A model generated the notes under the pieces. It ran no database searches, was not told the origin of the DNA, and was given only the letters and a program-made list of their open reading frames with translations. From Neodontobutis hainanensis (Eukaryota; Chordata; Actinopteri; Gobiiformes; Odontobutidae): DNA of 64,000 nt. Below are positions 26,401-60,440 of the stretch, piece by piece. Each line of letters begins with the position of its first letter. Positions within the stretch are counted from its first letter, which is position 1. The DNA lies in the NCBI GenBank assembly GCA_024349245.1, contig JALDNG010000006.1, positions 4,951,001-5,015,000 of the forward strand, read 5' to 3'. The translations under genes were made by a program, and so were the position numbers.

Positions 26401-27272
26401 TATAAATAAAGAAAGGTTTATTAGTTTAATTTCTCTACTCTCTTCCCTCTTCTCTACTAACACATTTTGCTGTTTCAGACGAAGTGACCATGGAGGAAGT
26501 GGGCCAGGCCACCCAGCTCCGAGCAGGAGAACTCATAATCATAGTAGTGGTACTTATTATGTGGGCAGGTGAGGACAACATTTGAACCTGGAGTCAAACA
26601 CAGCGTACTGTACCTGTAATTTTGAATTGCACTAAAAGCAGTAATCATGTGATGTAAACACACACTGACACGTAGTGAGCTCTTTGTTTTTATGCTTGGC
26701 AGGTGTGATCGCTCTCTTCTGTCGCCAGTATGACATAATCAAAGACAATGAGCCCAACAACAACAAGGACAAAGCCAAAAACTCATCTGAGTGCAGCACT
26801 CCTGAACATCCAACAGGGGGGCTCTTGCGCAGTAAGGTATAACCCACCCCCCTCCTTTTCCCGGGTGCCTCCCCTCCTCGGCGCCGGGCAGGTGAATTGT
26901 CCTGGCCACTTTTATCCCAAATATTTCCACTTCATGCATAATCATAGTCATCTGAGCCTCTGCTTCAGGATAATGCTGCAATAATGTGAAAAAAAAGATA
27001 TTAAACAGCCACAAATATCAAGTCACGGCTTTTGATTTGTTATTTTGATTAACTTCTAAGTCCCATCCCATATCCTATCTTCAAATCAGTCCCAAAATAA
27101 CCTTTTGCTCCCTGCTTCAAAATACATCCCGGCACTAAAGCATCCTCCTTCTCATTGCATGATTATTGTAGGACCCCTTGATTTTCCTTGTCCTTTTACA
27201 CCTGCCATCTTGTTCCTTCAACAGTTCCCCAAGAACAACAGGATGCAATCTGTCAACATCATCGAGGTGTGA
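12245..27272 (+). CDS. fndc5: FNDC5 (irisin precursor), complete CDS of six exons
   Basis: Single-pass membrane protein whose fibronectin type III ectodomain is shed as the myokine irisin. Exons are 12245-12302, 22371-22486, 23141-23339, 26479-26568, 26703-26836 and 27225-27272. They total 645 nt, giving 214 residues against 212 in human. All junctions are GT/AG and the phases (1,0,1,1,0) close exactly. Residues 1-19 form a signal peptide, about 20-118 the FNIII domain, and 143-161 the membrane helix, followed by a cytoplasmic tail. Possible N-glycosylation sites are N27 (NVT) and N72 (NTT). The blocks KKDVRMLRFIQEVNTTTR and CRQYDIIKDNEPNNNK match mammalian FNDC5 as I recall it. The chosen ATG has a good context (A at -3, G at +4) and directly precedes the signal peptide, but an in-frame ATG lies 48 codons upstream. 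The gene is convergent with s100pbp, as in human. The a/b paralogue suffix cannot be decided here. Confidence 0.95.
15449..15606 (+). repeat. tRNA-derived SINE of a second family
   Basis: The head CCCTAGCTCAGTTGGTAGA (A box) and CCTGGTTCGAATCC (B box) is tRNA-like. It is followed by a non-tRNA body ending AATAGAGGCAGAAGGACCCC. It lies in fndc5 intron 1. Confidence 0.7.
16481..16745 (+). repeat. SINE-like repeat with LINE-type tail
   Basis: GGTGCACGGTAGCAGAATGG, then GCCTCACAGCAAGGACCCGA, GTCTGCATGTCCACCCCGTG and a tail TGGGATCAATAAAGTCCTAT with TCTAATCTAATC. This is the typical consensus order of a widespread fish repeat. A reverse copy lies at 48,185-48,320. Confidence 0.65.
17297..17379. 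repeat. (GT)n microsatellite, ~41 copies
   Basis: Uninterrupted dinucleotide run of about 83 bases in fndc5 intron 1. Confidence 0.97.
20350..20454. repeat. (ACT)n/(ATT)n followed by (TA)37
   Basis: Short trinucleotide runs grade into an uninterrupted TA run at 20,381-20,454 in fndc5 intron 1. The TA part is self-complementary and can extrude as a cruciform. Confidence 0.95.
22371..22486 (+). CDS. fndc5: fndc5 coding exon 2 (FNIII domain, first half)
   Basis: The acceptor is TCTGTTTGCAG and the donor CAGCAG|GTAAGC. It encodes residues 20-58, starting DSLLPPVNVTIKEV and ending ITQQ, the first strands of the FNIII fold, with N27 in an NVT sequon. Confidence 0.95.
22510..22785 (-). repeat. tRNA-derived SINE, reverse orientation
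   Basis: Read on the - strand it has GGTGCTCAGGAGGTAGAGCG, a decayed B box, then TTGTTGTGTCCTTGGACAAG and GCCTCCAGTGTCC, the same order as the 25,855 and 49,201 copies. It fills much of fndc5 intron 2, close to the exon 2 donor. Confidence 0.65.
23141..23339 (+). CDS. fndc5: fndc5 coding exon 3 (FNIII domain, second half)
   Basis: The acceptor is TTGTCTGGCAG and the donor AAAG|GTAAAA. It encodes residues 59-124, including the most conserved FNDC5 stretch around RMLRFIQEVNTTTRSC and the sites where the ectodomain ends before the stalk (KEAETQASKSK). Confidence 0.95.
25780..25821. repeat. Perfect 20-bp inverted repeat with 2-bp loop
   Basis: The arms at 25,780-25,799 and 25,802-25,821 are exact reverse complements (AGTTTTACAGATGTAGGCCT and its complement), separated by GT. 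It lies in fndc5 intron 3 directly before a tandem repeat and a SINE. Confidence 0.9.
25821..25852. repeat. (TGATAAAT)4 tandem repeat
   Basis: Four exact 8-base copies immediately after the hairpin and just before the SINE. Confidence 0.9.
25855..26057 (+). repeat. tRNA-derived SINE, near full length
   Basis: GGGGCGCAGTGGTAGAGAGG, B box GGTGGTTCAAATCCC, TGTCCTTGGGCAAGATACTT, TTGCCTCCAGTGGTGTTCC, and the tail TAAGTCGCTTTGAATAAAAG with CGTCAGCTAAATGAATAAATG. It is the best reference copy for the other members in this window. Confidence 0.8.
26479..26568 (+). CDS. fndc5: fndc5 coding exon 4 (stalk and membrane helix)
   Basis: The acceptor is TGCTGTTTCAG and the donor GGCAG|GTGAGG. It encodes D125 to A154: the juxtamembrane stalk DEVTMEEVGQATQLRAGE and most of the hydrophobic helix LIIIVVVLIMWAG. 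Confidence 0.95.
26703..26836 (+). CDS. fndc5: fndc5 coding exon 5 (cytoplasmic tail)
   Basis: The acceptor is ATGCTTGGCAG. It encodes residues 155-199, including VIALFCRQYDIIKDNEP and ending GGLLRSK. The donor AAG|GTATAA carries an in-frame stop: if the intron is retained, translation ends after one extra valine. Confidence 0.93.
27225..27272 (+). CDS. fndc5: fndc5 terminal coding exon 6
   Basis: The acceptor is TTCCTTCAACAG. It encodes FPKNNRMQSVNIIEV and a TGA stop. Mammalian FNDC5 ends in a very similar SVNIIEA; the final V in place of A makes a hydrophobic-x-hydrophobic end resembling a class II PDZ ligand, which is only an inference. Confidence 0.93.
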   Translation, partial: FPKNNRMQSVNIIEV

Positions 27273-30219
27273 CTGCCAGACTTTTCACAAACAGACGGGC
27301 TCCTCTTTAATCCCATTCGCTTTTTGCGATGAGGCCAGGACTCCTGAGTGGTGTCTACTCTCCTCTGACACGGGGCAAGGATCTGAGGTGGCGGCAGGCA
27401 CCTGGGATCAGGCACGTCCGTGCTGTGCACAGATCTGAGAGTCCACAGTGGAGGGACAGTGGCTCCACACAGTCTTATAACTCCTGTGCCGTAGGGCACC
27501 AGAGATTATGTGGAGAGGCTGCTGGAGAAACAACCCAAGGGACCAAAGCCGATACAGAGCTACACCTTTTTGTTTCCAAACTTCATGTCACTGTATGTTA
27601 GTGTTGAGACAAACATCTGCACCATACTGCTCTCTTTTCTTGTTTAGTCCAAAGTCAACTAGGTTCATCATTTAAGTGTTTTTACTGTGATAAAAAAGGT
27701 GCCACTAGAACCAGTGTTTATGTTGTTGCTGAACTTCAACCTGTGGAAAGTGGGAGTCCAGACATCATAAAAAAGAAGCAATCTTACCACATACTGCTTT
27801 TGGACTTTGATTAGAGACTTCTACAATGTTACATTCCATGTCCAGGATGAGCCCTTTAGTAATTCAGTGTCTTTCTTTTTGAAAGTGATGTGTTTAAAAA
27901 GGGAGGTAAAAGAACACTTAAGGAGCGCAGTTATCTAGTGCTGAACTTCCCAAAAAGTTGGACGCCTGTTCAAGGAATCCCAAAAAATCATATCAGCAAT
28001 AACAGGCTTTGTTGAAGCTCGAGAGGAAAGCTGAAAAGATTTATGTGCACACAGGAAGTTCTTTAAACTCACCTCATGAGCATGCAATGTTCAGATACTG
28101 TACTATGTCAGAGCGCATGCAAATATGAGGACACCTATAAAGCCTCTGAAAAATACTTAAACATCTACAAGCGCTGTTAACCTTTTTTGATCAAGGACAT
28201 GGAAATATCTTGTGGGCCAAGCCTTTGACTCCATAAAGACATCTTGAACAGATGAACGAAGGGCTTCTACTCAGACTTTTTCTCAATTCAACATTTGTGT
28301 AGCAAAGGCAACTGTACAACACTTCTAAGGGATCAACTTTTATGCCATATTGTAATGTACACTGTAAACATCTATATTTTTTCTTCAACTTCTTCTCAGT
28401 GGGCCAGATCAGTTATTTAGCTGTTTGGGCATGACATGTTCACATTTTTAGGGCTGATTTCAATTTAGTAGTTACTGCCTTAAAATAATGTCTTTCTTTA
28501 TTTAACAATGGTAGATGTGTACCATTTTATTGTGTGTACAGATAAAATAATGTTAATGGGCAGTCAATCTCAGAGGCCGACATTGTAATGTGTAAATACT
28601 TCTAAAATGTCTTTTTTTTTTTTGTAAATGTCTGTCTTTGGTGGAACATTCCCTTACGTTGGGAATGTTTGTGCATCAAAAAAGCTAATGAAAGTGTAAA
28701 TATACAAGCCCTGATTAATAAGCATTTAATTTTTGCTGTTATGTCTCCCCCATTATGAAGTAAAGCTTTATGTTCACTAAGATGAATGTGACACATGGCA
28801 CTGGGTATTTGCAAATGTCCAACATATTTTACATAAAAGGAGCCATTCAGAGCATTTAGAGTATCATCTAATCACTTTAAAGTAAAAAATGGCCACATCC
28901 ATGTTTGCACACAAACACAAATGGTCCACAGTCTCTGCTGAAAGCTTGAAGTGCTGAGGGAAGAAGGAAACAGTACATGCAGTTAAGAGAGCGCATTGAA
29001 GGCTCTGCTTGAGTGGAGTGGGTAGAATAACAAATGCAATGGCAAGCTTTTATCACTCTTCTTCTTGTACTTCCACTCTTATTAAAAGTGGAAAGGCATG
29101 AGACTGTGCTCCAATAAGTACTGATTCATGTCAGAGGCTATAGAGGATTTAAATTAAATGCATAGAGTGGGAAATAAGCTGACTGAATGATAAACACACA
29201 CGTTGAAGCTGTTGCCAGGATAAACTTGGCAAAACAGTACAGTGTGTTGCTGCATTACCCAGCGATCAGCAATTCAGTGGGAGCTCTATTTGTCTACTGT
29301 ACAACTCCCAAATAATATGCATTTCATCTTGGTAAAAGATAAAGCTCACCTCCCTGAAATTGAGGCTTTGGGTTAATTGCCAATAGGAGTGTTTATTTAG
29401 CCCACCTGCTTTATTTAATTTGTTGCCCATTGTGTCAAAGTCAACCACTTACATAGGGCAGATATGAATATCGACTTTGATGGCAGGTAATTAACTTTAC
29501 TGTTTAGAGTTGCAGCTTTGTATCAGAGCAAAGAGAGTATTCCGCCACAGACCCAATATTTCTGCTGACTTAACCTGAGGTCATATGTTTGAAGAAAAAC
29601 AACATGCTGGTTAAAACGTACAGATTACTTTTTTTTTTACCCCCGTTATGTTAATTTATTGGTTCAGTTCCAGATGTCTGGACAAAACCTTGTGTACTTC
29701 AAGTTGAGTTTTTCTTAATTATTTCTAAAAATGGTGGACTGCGAGTCAACACTGTCCTGTTGTGCGAAACCTCAGTGTACAGTAGGCCTATATGTAAGAG
29801 ATGGTAGCAGCAGAGAGTAAACAGACACCCAACCTCTTATTGTCTTACAAAATGTATTTTATTACAAAAACGTGTTAAGTTTGTTGTCATTGAGAGAAGG
29901 AAACTTGGTCTACTTAAACAGTGGTTGTTAAAATAAACAGTTTAGTAATGAGATCCAGCATGGTCTGATGGTCAATGAACTGCTTCATTACATGTACAGC
30001 GGTCACTGCATAATGAGGGCTAGCATGGTTTTATTATTATGCACAAGGTTACACAACTTCAGTTATGAAGAATAGGGTGTATGCTTACTTGTGTATGCTT
30101 AAATAAAATAATTTTCCACAATAACTCATGGTTGGTCTTAAACAAACTCATGAACATTATATATTGCATTGCCACTGAGGGACAGATAATTGCACTTTAG
30201 ATGTAACTTATGTCATGTT

Positions 30220-30225
30220 AATAAA
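30220..30225 (+). terminator. fndc5: Candidate fndc5 poly(A) signal
   Basis: AATAAA followed within 20 bases by a GT-rich stretch (TGCTGTCTGTG). It would give a 3' UTR of about 2.9 kb. Alternatives are AATAAA near 29,929 and 30,104 and ATTAAA near 29,081 and 29,153. The Penelope fragment starts just after it. Confidence 0.35.
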
Positions 30226-30242
30226 GGAGTTGCTGTCTGTGA

Positions 30243-30960
30243 AGGTTCTCAGTCATCCAGGTCATCTTGAAGAAAAGGTTAGAGCAAAAGCATCTGGACA
30301 GTTTCAAGGTGCAGTTTACTGTAGGTATGTTTAAATACTACTTATTTCCAGTTCAGATGTAACTTCTACAGACAAAAACACATGTGTGTGATTGTGGCTA
30401 ACCTGTACATAGAGGAAGTAGAGAACAGAACTCTGGTCTCTTTCCTGGTTCAGATATGTTAATGACACTTGGGTCAAAATCAGAACTCAGGAAGTAGAGG
30501 CCTTCACAGAACACATCAACACAGTGGACAAGAACATCAATTTATCTTGTGAAGATGCCCTAGGCAACCGCCTGGCTTTCCTAGTCTGTGCAGTGGTTAT
30601 TTGTGAGGACAGGACTCTCCAAGAAGTTCATAGGAAGCCAACACACACGGATCAATATTTGCAGAAGGTAAACGGAGAGAACAACACATTTGTAAAGCCC
30701 TGAGTGGATACCCCAGATGGATATTCAACAAAACCAAGAGGACACAGACACCAAACAGACAGGAACCAGGGACAAAGGGGAAGGGTGTAGTTATCCCTTA
30801 TGTGTCTGGGTTATCTGAAAACCTAAAAAGGATTTTCTACAAACAACATTCCAGTCCACTTTAAACCAGGGAACACTGCGTAAAAAACTGGTCCATCCTA
30901 AAGACTCGCACAGAGTAATGTGGTCTAGGAAGTTCAGTGTAGCAAAGAGTGCTTTGTAAC
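30243..30960 (+). mobile_element. Decayed Penelope-like retroelement fragment
   Basis: Conceptual translation in shifting + frames gives RYVNDTWVKIRTQEVEAFTE, then HRKPTHTDQY, then a later stretch with VVIPYVSGLSENLKRIF and VHFKPGNTLRKKLVHPKD. These are hallmark blocks of Penelope/Poseidon reverse transcriptases in fish (RYVDDTW, RKPTHTDQYL, IPYV.G.SE.LRRIF). The reading frame is broken by stops and shifts, and the catalytic YVDD is YVND. The leading ~50 bases (30,250-30,299) recur near 3,718. Boundaries are approximate. Confidence 0.75.
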
Positions 30961-31467
30961 ACGGTCTATGTGCACCTGACACTCTAAAGCCCACTTAACC
31001 ACGAATGTCCTACCAGCACAATTATTACAACCACAAATAATAAATGCCTGCTGTACCATGTTAAAGCAGGCGATTTAATGAGACCACAATAAATGGAAAT
31101 CTTGGCTTTGAGCAACACTGTGAATTTTAATTTATTTGAATACCCAGGTACATAACCAGTGCAAAAGCTCTCTCCAGACAGAATAAACATTTAAATTAAC
31201 AGAGAACACACTATGATTTTAGGGAGATTTCAAACTTTTAAAAAAGAGGTTCAATGAAGCTACAATAATTTCTTGGCATTTAACTCCTTGTGTTAACTGA
31301 GCTGCACTTGTGTGGTTTTGAATTGTAAAAAATTTTGGGTAATGTTTGAAAGGGCACATGAATGCATTTTCAAGTTAGAGCTATAAAAAGTAGATTTTGA
31401 TTCCAGATTTTTTAACTTGAATGCATCATTGGCTTAGCAGCAGAATTACCTGGTTTGTAAAGATGTT

Positions 31468-31473
31468 TTTATT
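31468..31473 (-). terminator. s100pbp: Candidate s100pbp poly(A) signal
   Basis: AATAAA on the - strand about 540 bases after the stop codon. A second AATAAA lies at 31,131-31,136. Neither is confirmed by transcript ends. Confidence 0.35.
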
Positions 31474-32013
31474 TTAACATCGCCAATAGTAATATTGACT
31501 GTTTTCTCAAACAAGCAATGGTTACTGGGTTAGTATAGTGGTCAAGTACATTAGCTATAAGATATATTTACAAAAAAAGAAATATACATCAATAAACAGA
31601 AAACATTTATATTTCAATTTTCCAAATTCAATGCACACAGTTTGAAGTTTCCCCATACCAAAGAATCTCTGCAGATAAATTGTGATTATCTTGACCAGGA
31701 CATTATAAGTGCACCCCTTTGTTATTTTGGGGGTAAGATAAATGAAGCTTGGTAAAGCTCAAAAGGTGGGTACATTTTTCTTAAGCATACATAATGAAAT
31801 GACTGCTCTGCAACTTACTTTCATACATTAAGCCTCTTTACATGACATCAGCAATAAAAAAAAAAAAAGTAAATAAACATTTAAAACATGCATGGTTTCA
31901 AGCCAGTAAAAAGAACAACATGCACAAAACCACAAAGTGCTTTATAGAAAACCATTAAAACATTCAAAATTTGTAGTGCAAGTCACAAACAAAACTTCAT
32001 TTGTTTGCATGCT

Positions 32014-32140
32014 TTAAGAAAATGGAGTCCTTTCAAATATTTTGGGGACTTTTGCAAAGCGCTTTAGGTTTGGGTGATTTCTTACTTCCCACTCCTGCAG
32101 GGACATTTTACGATTGGTCTTAAATCTTTTTTGGTAATTC
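32014..32140 (-). CDS. s100pbp: s100pbp terminal coding exon 5
   Basis: The acceptor is TTGTTTCCAG. It encodes NYQKRFKTNRKMSLQEWEV and on to ERTPFS, then TAA. It aligns with the human tail NYARRQKQMQRYSLTQW. Confidence 0.85.
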
Positions 32141-33641
32141 CTGGAAACAAATAAAACTCTTCAGTGTCTTTTTGAAAGTAGAAGAAAAAAAAAAAAAAAA
32201 AAAAAAAGGATACAGCTTGTGAATAATATACCTCTGCGTAAGGTCGGACGGATGTTGCCATTGCTGACCGTTTGTATTTTGAGTGTTGTCAGCCACCTGC
32301 GACATGAGGTTTAGCAGCTCACCCATCGCGTCTGTAAAAGACAATGGGTAATATAAATAGTGGAGCTGGAGTAGCTTTTTTCAAAGAGCAAATGGGTTTT
32401 GAATTTTTCAAACCAGTAAAAATGTAGAATTTTACAATAACTTATTTGGACTTATTACAATTTTAATTCAAACCTATGGACATAATTATAGTACCTTAAA
32501 GTATTGCTTGTATGTAATGCTTTATTCAGATTATGTTTAAATCTGGTCTAGTGGAATCAAGGTACTAATGATCATATCATGTGGCCCTGTGCGAGGATGT
32601 GGCCTAGTGACAAAAACAGGGTGACAGTGAGCAAAAATTTGGGGAGCAGAAAAGATTGAACGTTTCCAGTAAACTATTGTGAAAATAATAAATAATTATG
32701 TCCAAAACGTGTTCATTGAAATGCCACAGTTTTATCAACAGATCATGGGCTGACAATGTAATGTTGAAATTAAAAATATATATATTTTTATTATTATTAA
32801 AAATATAATATGGTTATTATAGTGCATGATACTTTTCCCCCCTCCATTATTACTTGTATAGTTCATCTGAGTACCTGGAGTTGAAACCCTCTCCTGCATG
32901 TGCCGTGTGACTGACTGAATGTAACGCCTCTTCTCGCTGTCCCAGTTGTCTCTTTCAAGAGCCAGTTGTATTAAAAAGGACAAACACCAAATTGTCAAAA
33001 AAGAGAAACTAGAATGAAGGTAAAGCTACATTTAAAATCAGCAAACAGTGGAAATGCTTAATCATTACCGTCCCATACATGGACCTACAGCTCCCTCCAG
33101 TGGTAAAGGTTTGTTCGGAGCAATAACCACTGATTTGACCTTAAAGCAAAAGCTTTATTAGAGCAGAATGCACACATGTCATGAGCACACTATATTGAAT
33201 AAATTCACATACCTGTACTTGCAGTGGTAAGGTTGTCTCCCAACTGGACTCAAAAGATTGTTCTTCGACATTGCCACAGACAGAAGATTCAAATAGTGGA
33301 GGCCCTATTTTCGATTCGTCCAATGCCTCTACAGGACTGTCTCTGACAGCATCTTGTGCCTCACAGGAGAGGGAGAAATAGCCCTCATCTCTTTTGTCCT
33401 CGAGGCACAAGATGCTGTCTACGTCTTTGTCGAATAATTCCACAGAGCATCTTCTGGGACATTTTCCTCCGATCTCTTTTTCCAATGAACTTGAGGCCGT
33501 GTAGCACCCCTCGTCTGGGGACACAGTCTCCAGACGCGGCCTTTTAGCTAAAGGCTCTGGAGTGGATTTATTTATCATATGGATTTTTAAATTAACAAAA
33601 GGGTTTTTTAATGATGATGTATTAGAAAACATTTTTGGCAT
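32014..33641 (-). CDS. s100pbp: S100P-binding protein, complete CDS of five coding exons
   Basis: Orthologue of S100PBP, a nuclear protein that binds S100P. Coding exons in transcript order are 33641-33213, 33139-33069, 32951-32875, 32331-32232 and 32140-32014. They total 804 nt, giving 267 residues, shorter than human at about 408. The phases close exactly. The diagnostic C-terminal region is W217-Q-H-P-S-D-L-T-Q-R226 followed by NYQKRF and a basic tail; human has KWQHPSDLTTRNYARR. Upstream, RRYIQSVTRHMQE and GELLNLMSQV match YLRSVIAHIE and GELCALMDQV of human. The N-terminal exon is Ser/Glu/Asp-rich with a basic AKRPRLE patch that could be a nuclear signal. The ATG sits immediately after a splice acceptor, so a longer N-terminus from the 5' exon is possible. 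The gene converges on fndc5 as in human. Confidence 0.88.
32232..32331 (-). CDS. s100pbp: s100pbp coding exon 4 (WQHPSDLT motif)
   Basis: Encodes DAMGELLNLMSQVADN through QQWQHPSDLTQR. The acceptor is TTTTACAG and the donor CAGAG|GTATAT in phase 2. A long poly(A) run lies just beyond the donor in the + sense, near 32,187-32,208. Confidence 0.88.
32875..32951 (-). CDS. s100pbp: s100pbp coding exon 3
   Basis: 77 nt encoding RDNWDSEKRRYIQSVTRHMQ and onward to STP. The acceptor (CTTGAAAG) is weak, but the phases on both sides agree. The donor is CCAG|GTACTC in phase 1. Confidence 0.75.
33069..33139 (-). CDS. s100pbp: s100pbp coding exon 2
   Basis: 71 nt encoding VKSVVIAPNKPLPLEGAV and a few more residues. 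It was found because the phases of its neighbours (0 and 2) require a linking exon; it has acceptor CTTTAAG and donor GACG|GTAATG. The pyrimidine tract is poor. Confidence 0.65.
33213..33641 (-). CDS. s100pbp: s100pbp coding exon 1
   Basis: 143 codons from MPKMFSNTSSLKNPF to LPLQVQ. The acceptor TTTTTTCAG directly abuts the ATG; the donor is TACAG|GTATGTG in phase 0. The sequence is low in recognisable domains and rich in acidic and serine residues. Confidence 0.82.
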
Positions 33642-34318
33642 CTGAAAAAATAAACAAATAAAGACATTGGTAAATGTTTCAAATGCATCATTTAGTTATC
33701 TATCTTACCGTTTCAGCTGCTTTGGTTATGTTAGAATAATAGTAACTAAATGTTACCAATTCTAACGAATTGCTAAAGTTGTGCAGTTTTAGCACAACCA
33801 GTTACCTGAATTTTTAGTTGTAATTTTTAAAGTTTACCAAGTCACTTTGAGTTTTTTAACACATTGAAAAATTGTTCACATCTCCTTGACATTAGTTTAG
33901 CTAAATTCGTATTTTACTTTAACCTAAAGCCGTTCAGCCCATAGCCTTTGGTGTATTAGCTTAGCAAGTAGCCCAATGAGCCTTCACGTGCTGGTAAAGA
34001 AAAATGTTTAGCCTATAAAATGTATCTTTAACTTACGTAAACATGACCACGTTTTGCAGCAGTATTTTAATCACCATCAAAAAGGTTATCTACAGAATGG
34101 GTTAATGAGCTAATTATTTTATTTCACGTTTTAACGCAACGGAGCGTGTGGCGGGCGTTAAAGCTAGCATTAAACAGTTCTCCCATTTCACGCTAATCCT
34201 ACCTAGGATATTATAGGAAATAATTCACATTAACCCGTGATACTTAGAAAGCCATAGTTATACACGCAGAATAAACAAAGTAGGTGAAATTTTAAAATAA
34301 TTCTCAGAGAAACATTAC

Positions 34319-34400
34319 CTGCAATAGATAGTGGACGGACTCCTGCTGCTGGCGCGCAAAGGTTTGAACCATGCACTTTACTGGAAGGCTAATTTAACTT
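34319..34400 (-). promoter_or_regulatory. s100pbp: Probable s100pbp 5' exon and start region
   Basis: A strong donor (TTGCAG|GTAATG) ends an exon at 34,319 that would splice to the acceptor at 33,641. The exon contains an ATG at 34,372 that is in frame with the CDS for 18 codons (MVQTFARQQQESVHYLLQ) and has an in-frame TAA upstream. The upstream limit is approximate. Confidence 0.55.
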
Positions 34401-34720
34401 AGGCAAACTGTCAAACTGTTTTCAGCTGTAACACAAAATCCACCCTGATTTGAAGAAATTGAAATACATATACTTAAAAACACTTTTTGAAAACCCTGCC
34501 TTTGACCCCCACAGTGCTCCTTTGTTGCGCTTTCTCCATGTTTTAAAGCCCAATGCCAGAAGAGGGCGGTGTAATCTCATATGGGCACTATTATTACAAT
34601 CACGTGGTGTTTATCAAGTTTATTTACATTATTTAACTAATTCCATTTAGCAAGTAAATTAAATTCAGCTTCCGTGCGAAAGTAATCCTTCAAGCTATTA
34701 GGTCCTTTATAATTTATATA

Positions 34721-34726
34721 TTTATT
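34721..34726 (-). terminator. ldlrap1: Candidate ldlrap1 poly(A) signal
   Basis: AATAAA on the - strand, about 1.2 kb past the ldlrap1 stop and about 320 bases before the s100pbp 5' exon. ATTAAA at 34,951-34,956 is an alternative. Confidence 0.25.
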
Positions 34727-35353
34727 TTTAAGTAACTTGCTTTACCGTTACCTTTTCATCTGGACCAAATGGTTTTACAGTGACTGTGCAATATTAACCT
34801 CAATCACTACTTACACTGGTCAATTGCTTAGTTGAGGAAAAAGAACATACCAAACACATATTTACTCAAATTTATGTAAATTAGATATAACTTAAACTGT
34901 TACAAAGCCGGAGGAGGAGGGAGGGGGGTAAATTAATTTTAGCAATATCATTTAATATACAATGATACAGAGCTCATATAAGTCAACCATATTCTGTCCC
35001 TTTGGCTTATGTTTTTTTTTAAATCAGGATAAAAGTAACTGAATACATTCAATTAACTGAATGTCTACCTCCGTACAACTTAACCTTCAGCACACAATGA
35101 AAAGATTTGAGGCACAAGACGCTGATGCAGTAAGTCTGGGTTGTGAAGATGTAAAACAATAAAACACAAATAAATATGGCTGTATACAATCTGTATCATG
35201 ACATCAATGCTTGCTGACAATAGAACCTCTTACAGAAAATGTGTGCTTTTAAAAAGACCAATAAATGCCAAGTGCAGAAATAGATTTTTGTTTAAAATAA
35301 AATAAAAAATATAGGATTGTCATTTTGTTCTCATTCATTCATGTCTTTGACCA

Positions 35354-35377
35354 ACACACACACACACACACACACAC
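35354..35377. repeat. (AC)12 microsatellite
   Basis: Short dinucleotide run in the probable ldlrap1 3' UTR or flank. Confidence 0.9.
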
Positions 35378-35934
35378 GGTTTAAAGCTTTTGCTGCTTAA
35401 CAGAAGGCTTACATCTTGATTCAGTACATAGGTAGTACTTATCATACTATAACTGCTGCTTTTGGCTTTTGAGAGTCAACTTTGTCTCTTTTCCAGCTAT
35501 ATATTTAGATCTCCTAGAAAATTATTAAGTTGAAGCAGTCGTTTGATCTTTTACAATTCAAATCTATGCACATTATAGTCCTCTTCCAAAAGTGTGCACA
35601 CTGGACATATCAAAAACGCATTACATACAGTACATGAATGAGTAACCACATTAAACGGAAGTAATACACTGTTACAAAAATTAAATTGACTGCATGGGTT
35701 TTATAGAAAAGTAATAGATGAGTTTGTATTGCTTTGGCGAATTTTGTGAGCAGCTCCCACAGGTCGTGTAACAGCAGAAACACTGGAGCCACCAAGTGGC
35801 ATCAAAGAGACAACTTGGCAGTCAGGCAAGGTGGAAAACCTTAACCCATGTCACAAAAAAATGTTTTTTCTTAAAATCCAGCTGTGTTTCTGCCACCATT
35901 TCTTTCAGTCTTTCATCTTTTCCTCCTGGAAACT

Positions 35935-60159
<24,225 letters not shown>

Positions 60160-60440
60160 ATCCAAAAGTGGGGCGAAAAGCCCGACACGATCGTCTTCGT
60201 CTCTGTCGAAACACTTCTCCGTTTCTGAAACAGCCCTCTGTGCTCAAACTTTTTTTAGCCCTTTTTCCTCTCCACTACACAACACGGTTAGTTTTCAATC
60301 GATAGCAGAGTAACATGTTCGTCCCCCTGGGCGGTGTTATGTATGTAAATGAACCGGATAATGTGCGCGACACACGCTTGAAGAATCCCTCCACTTTCAT
60401 CAGAGCGCTCCTACTCTAAAAGCGGGCGGTGCTGCCCTGC
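60160..60440 (-). promoter_or_regulatory. ldlrap1: Probable ldlrap1 promoter and 5' UTR
   Basis: Sequence upstream of the ATG is richer in CpG than its surroundings (CGATCGTCTTCG, GCGCGACACACG, GCGGGCGG). No TATA box is clear. The start site is not determined. Confidence 0.45.

Larger units (their letters stand above)
27273..32013. other. Interval between convergent fndc5 and s100pbp stop codons
   Basis: Holds both 3' UTRs and no further gene. From 27,273 the sequence is probably fndc5 3' UTR. At about 30,243-30,960 there is a decayed Penelope-like element. From there to 32,013 the sequence is probably the s100pbp 3' UTR and its flank. Confidence 0.6.
34401..35934 (-). other. s100pbp-ldlrap1 intergenic region with ldlrap1 3' UTR
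   Basis: No coding potential is seen. It should contain the ldlrap1 3' UTR and the s100pbp promoter. It holds a (AC)n run at 35,354-35,377 and a purine-rich GGAGGAGG block near 34,910. Candidate ldlrap1 poly(A) hexamers on the - strand are AATAAA at 34,721-34,726 and ATTAAA at 34,951-34,956. Confidence 0.5.

Noticed and set aside
33356..33547. Open + strand frame opposite s100pbp exon 1
   Set aside because: Antisense shadow of the real coding exon.
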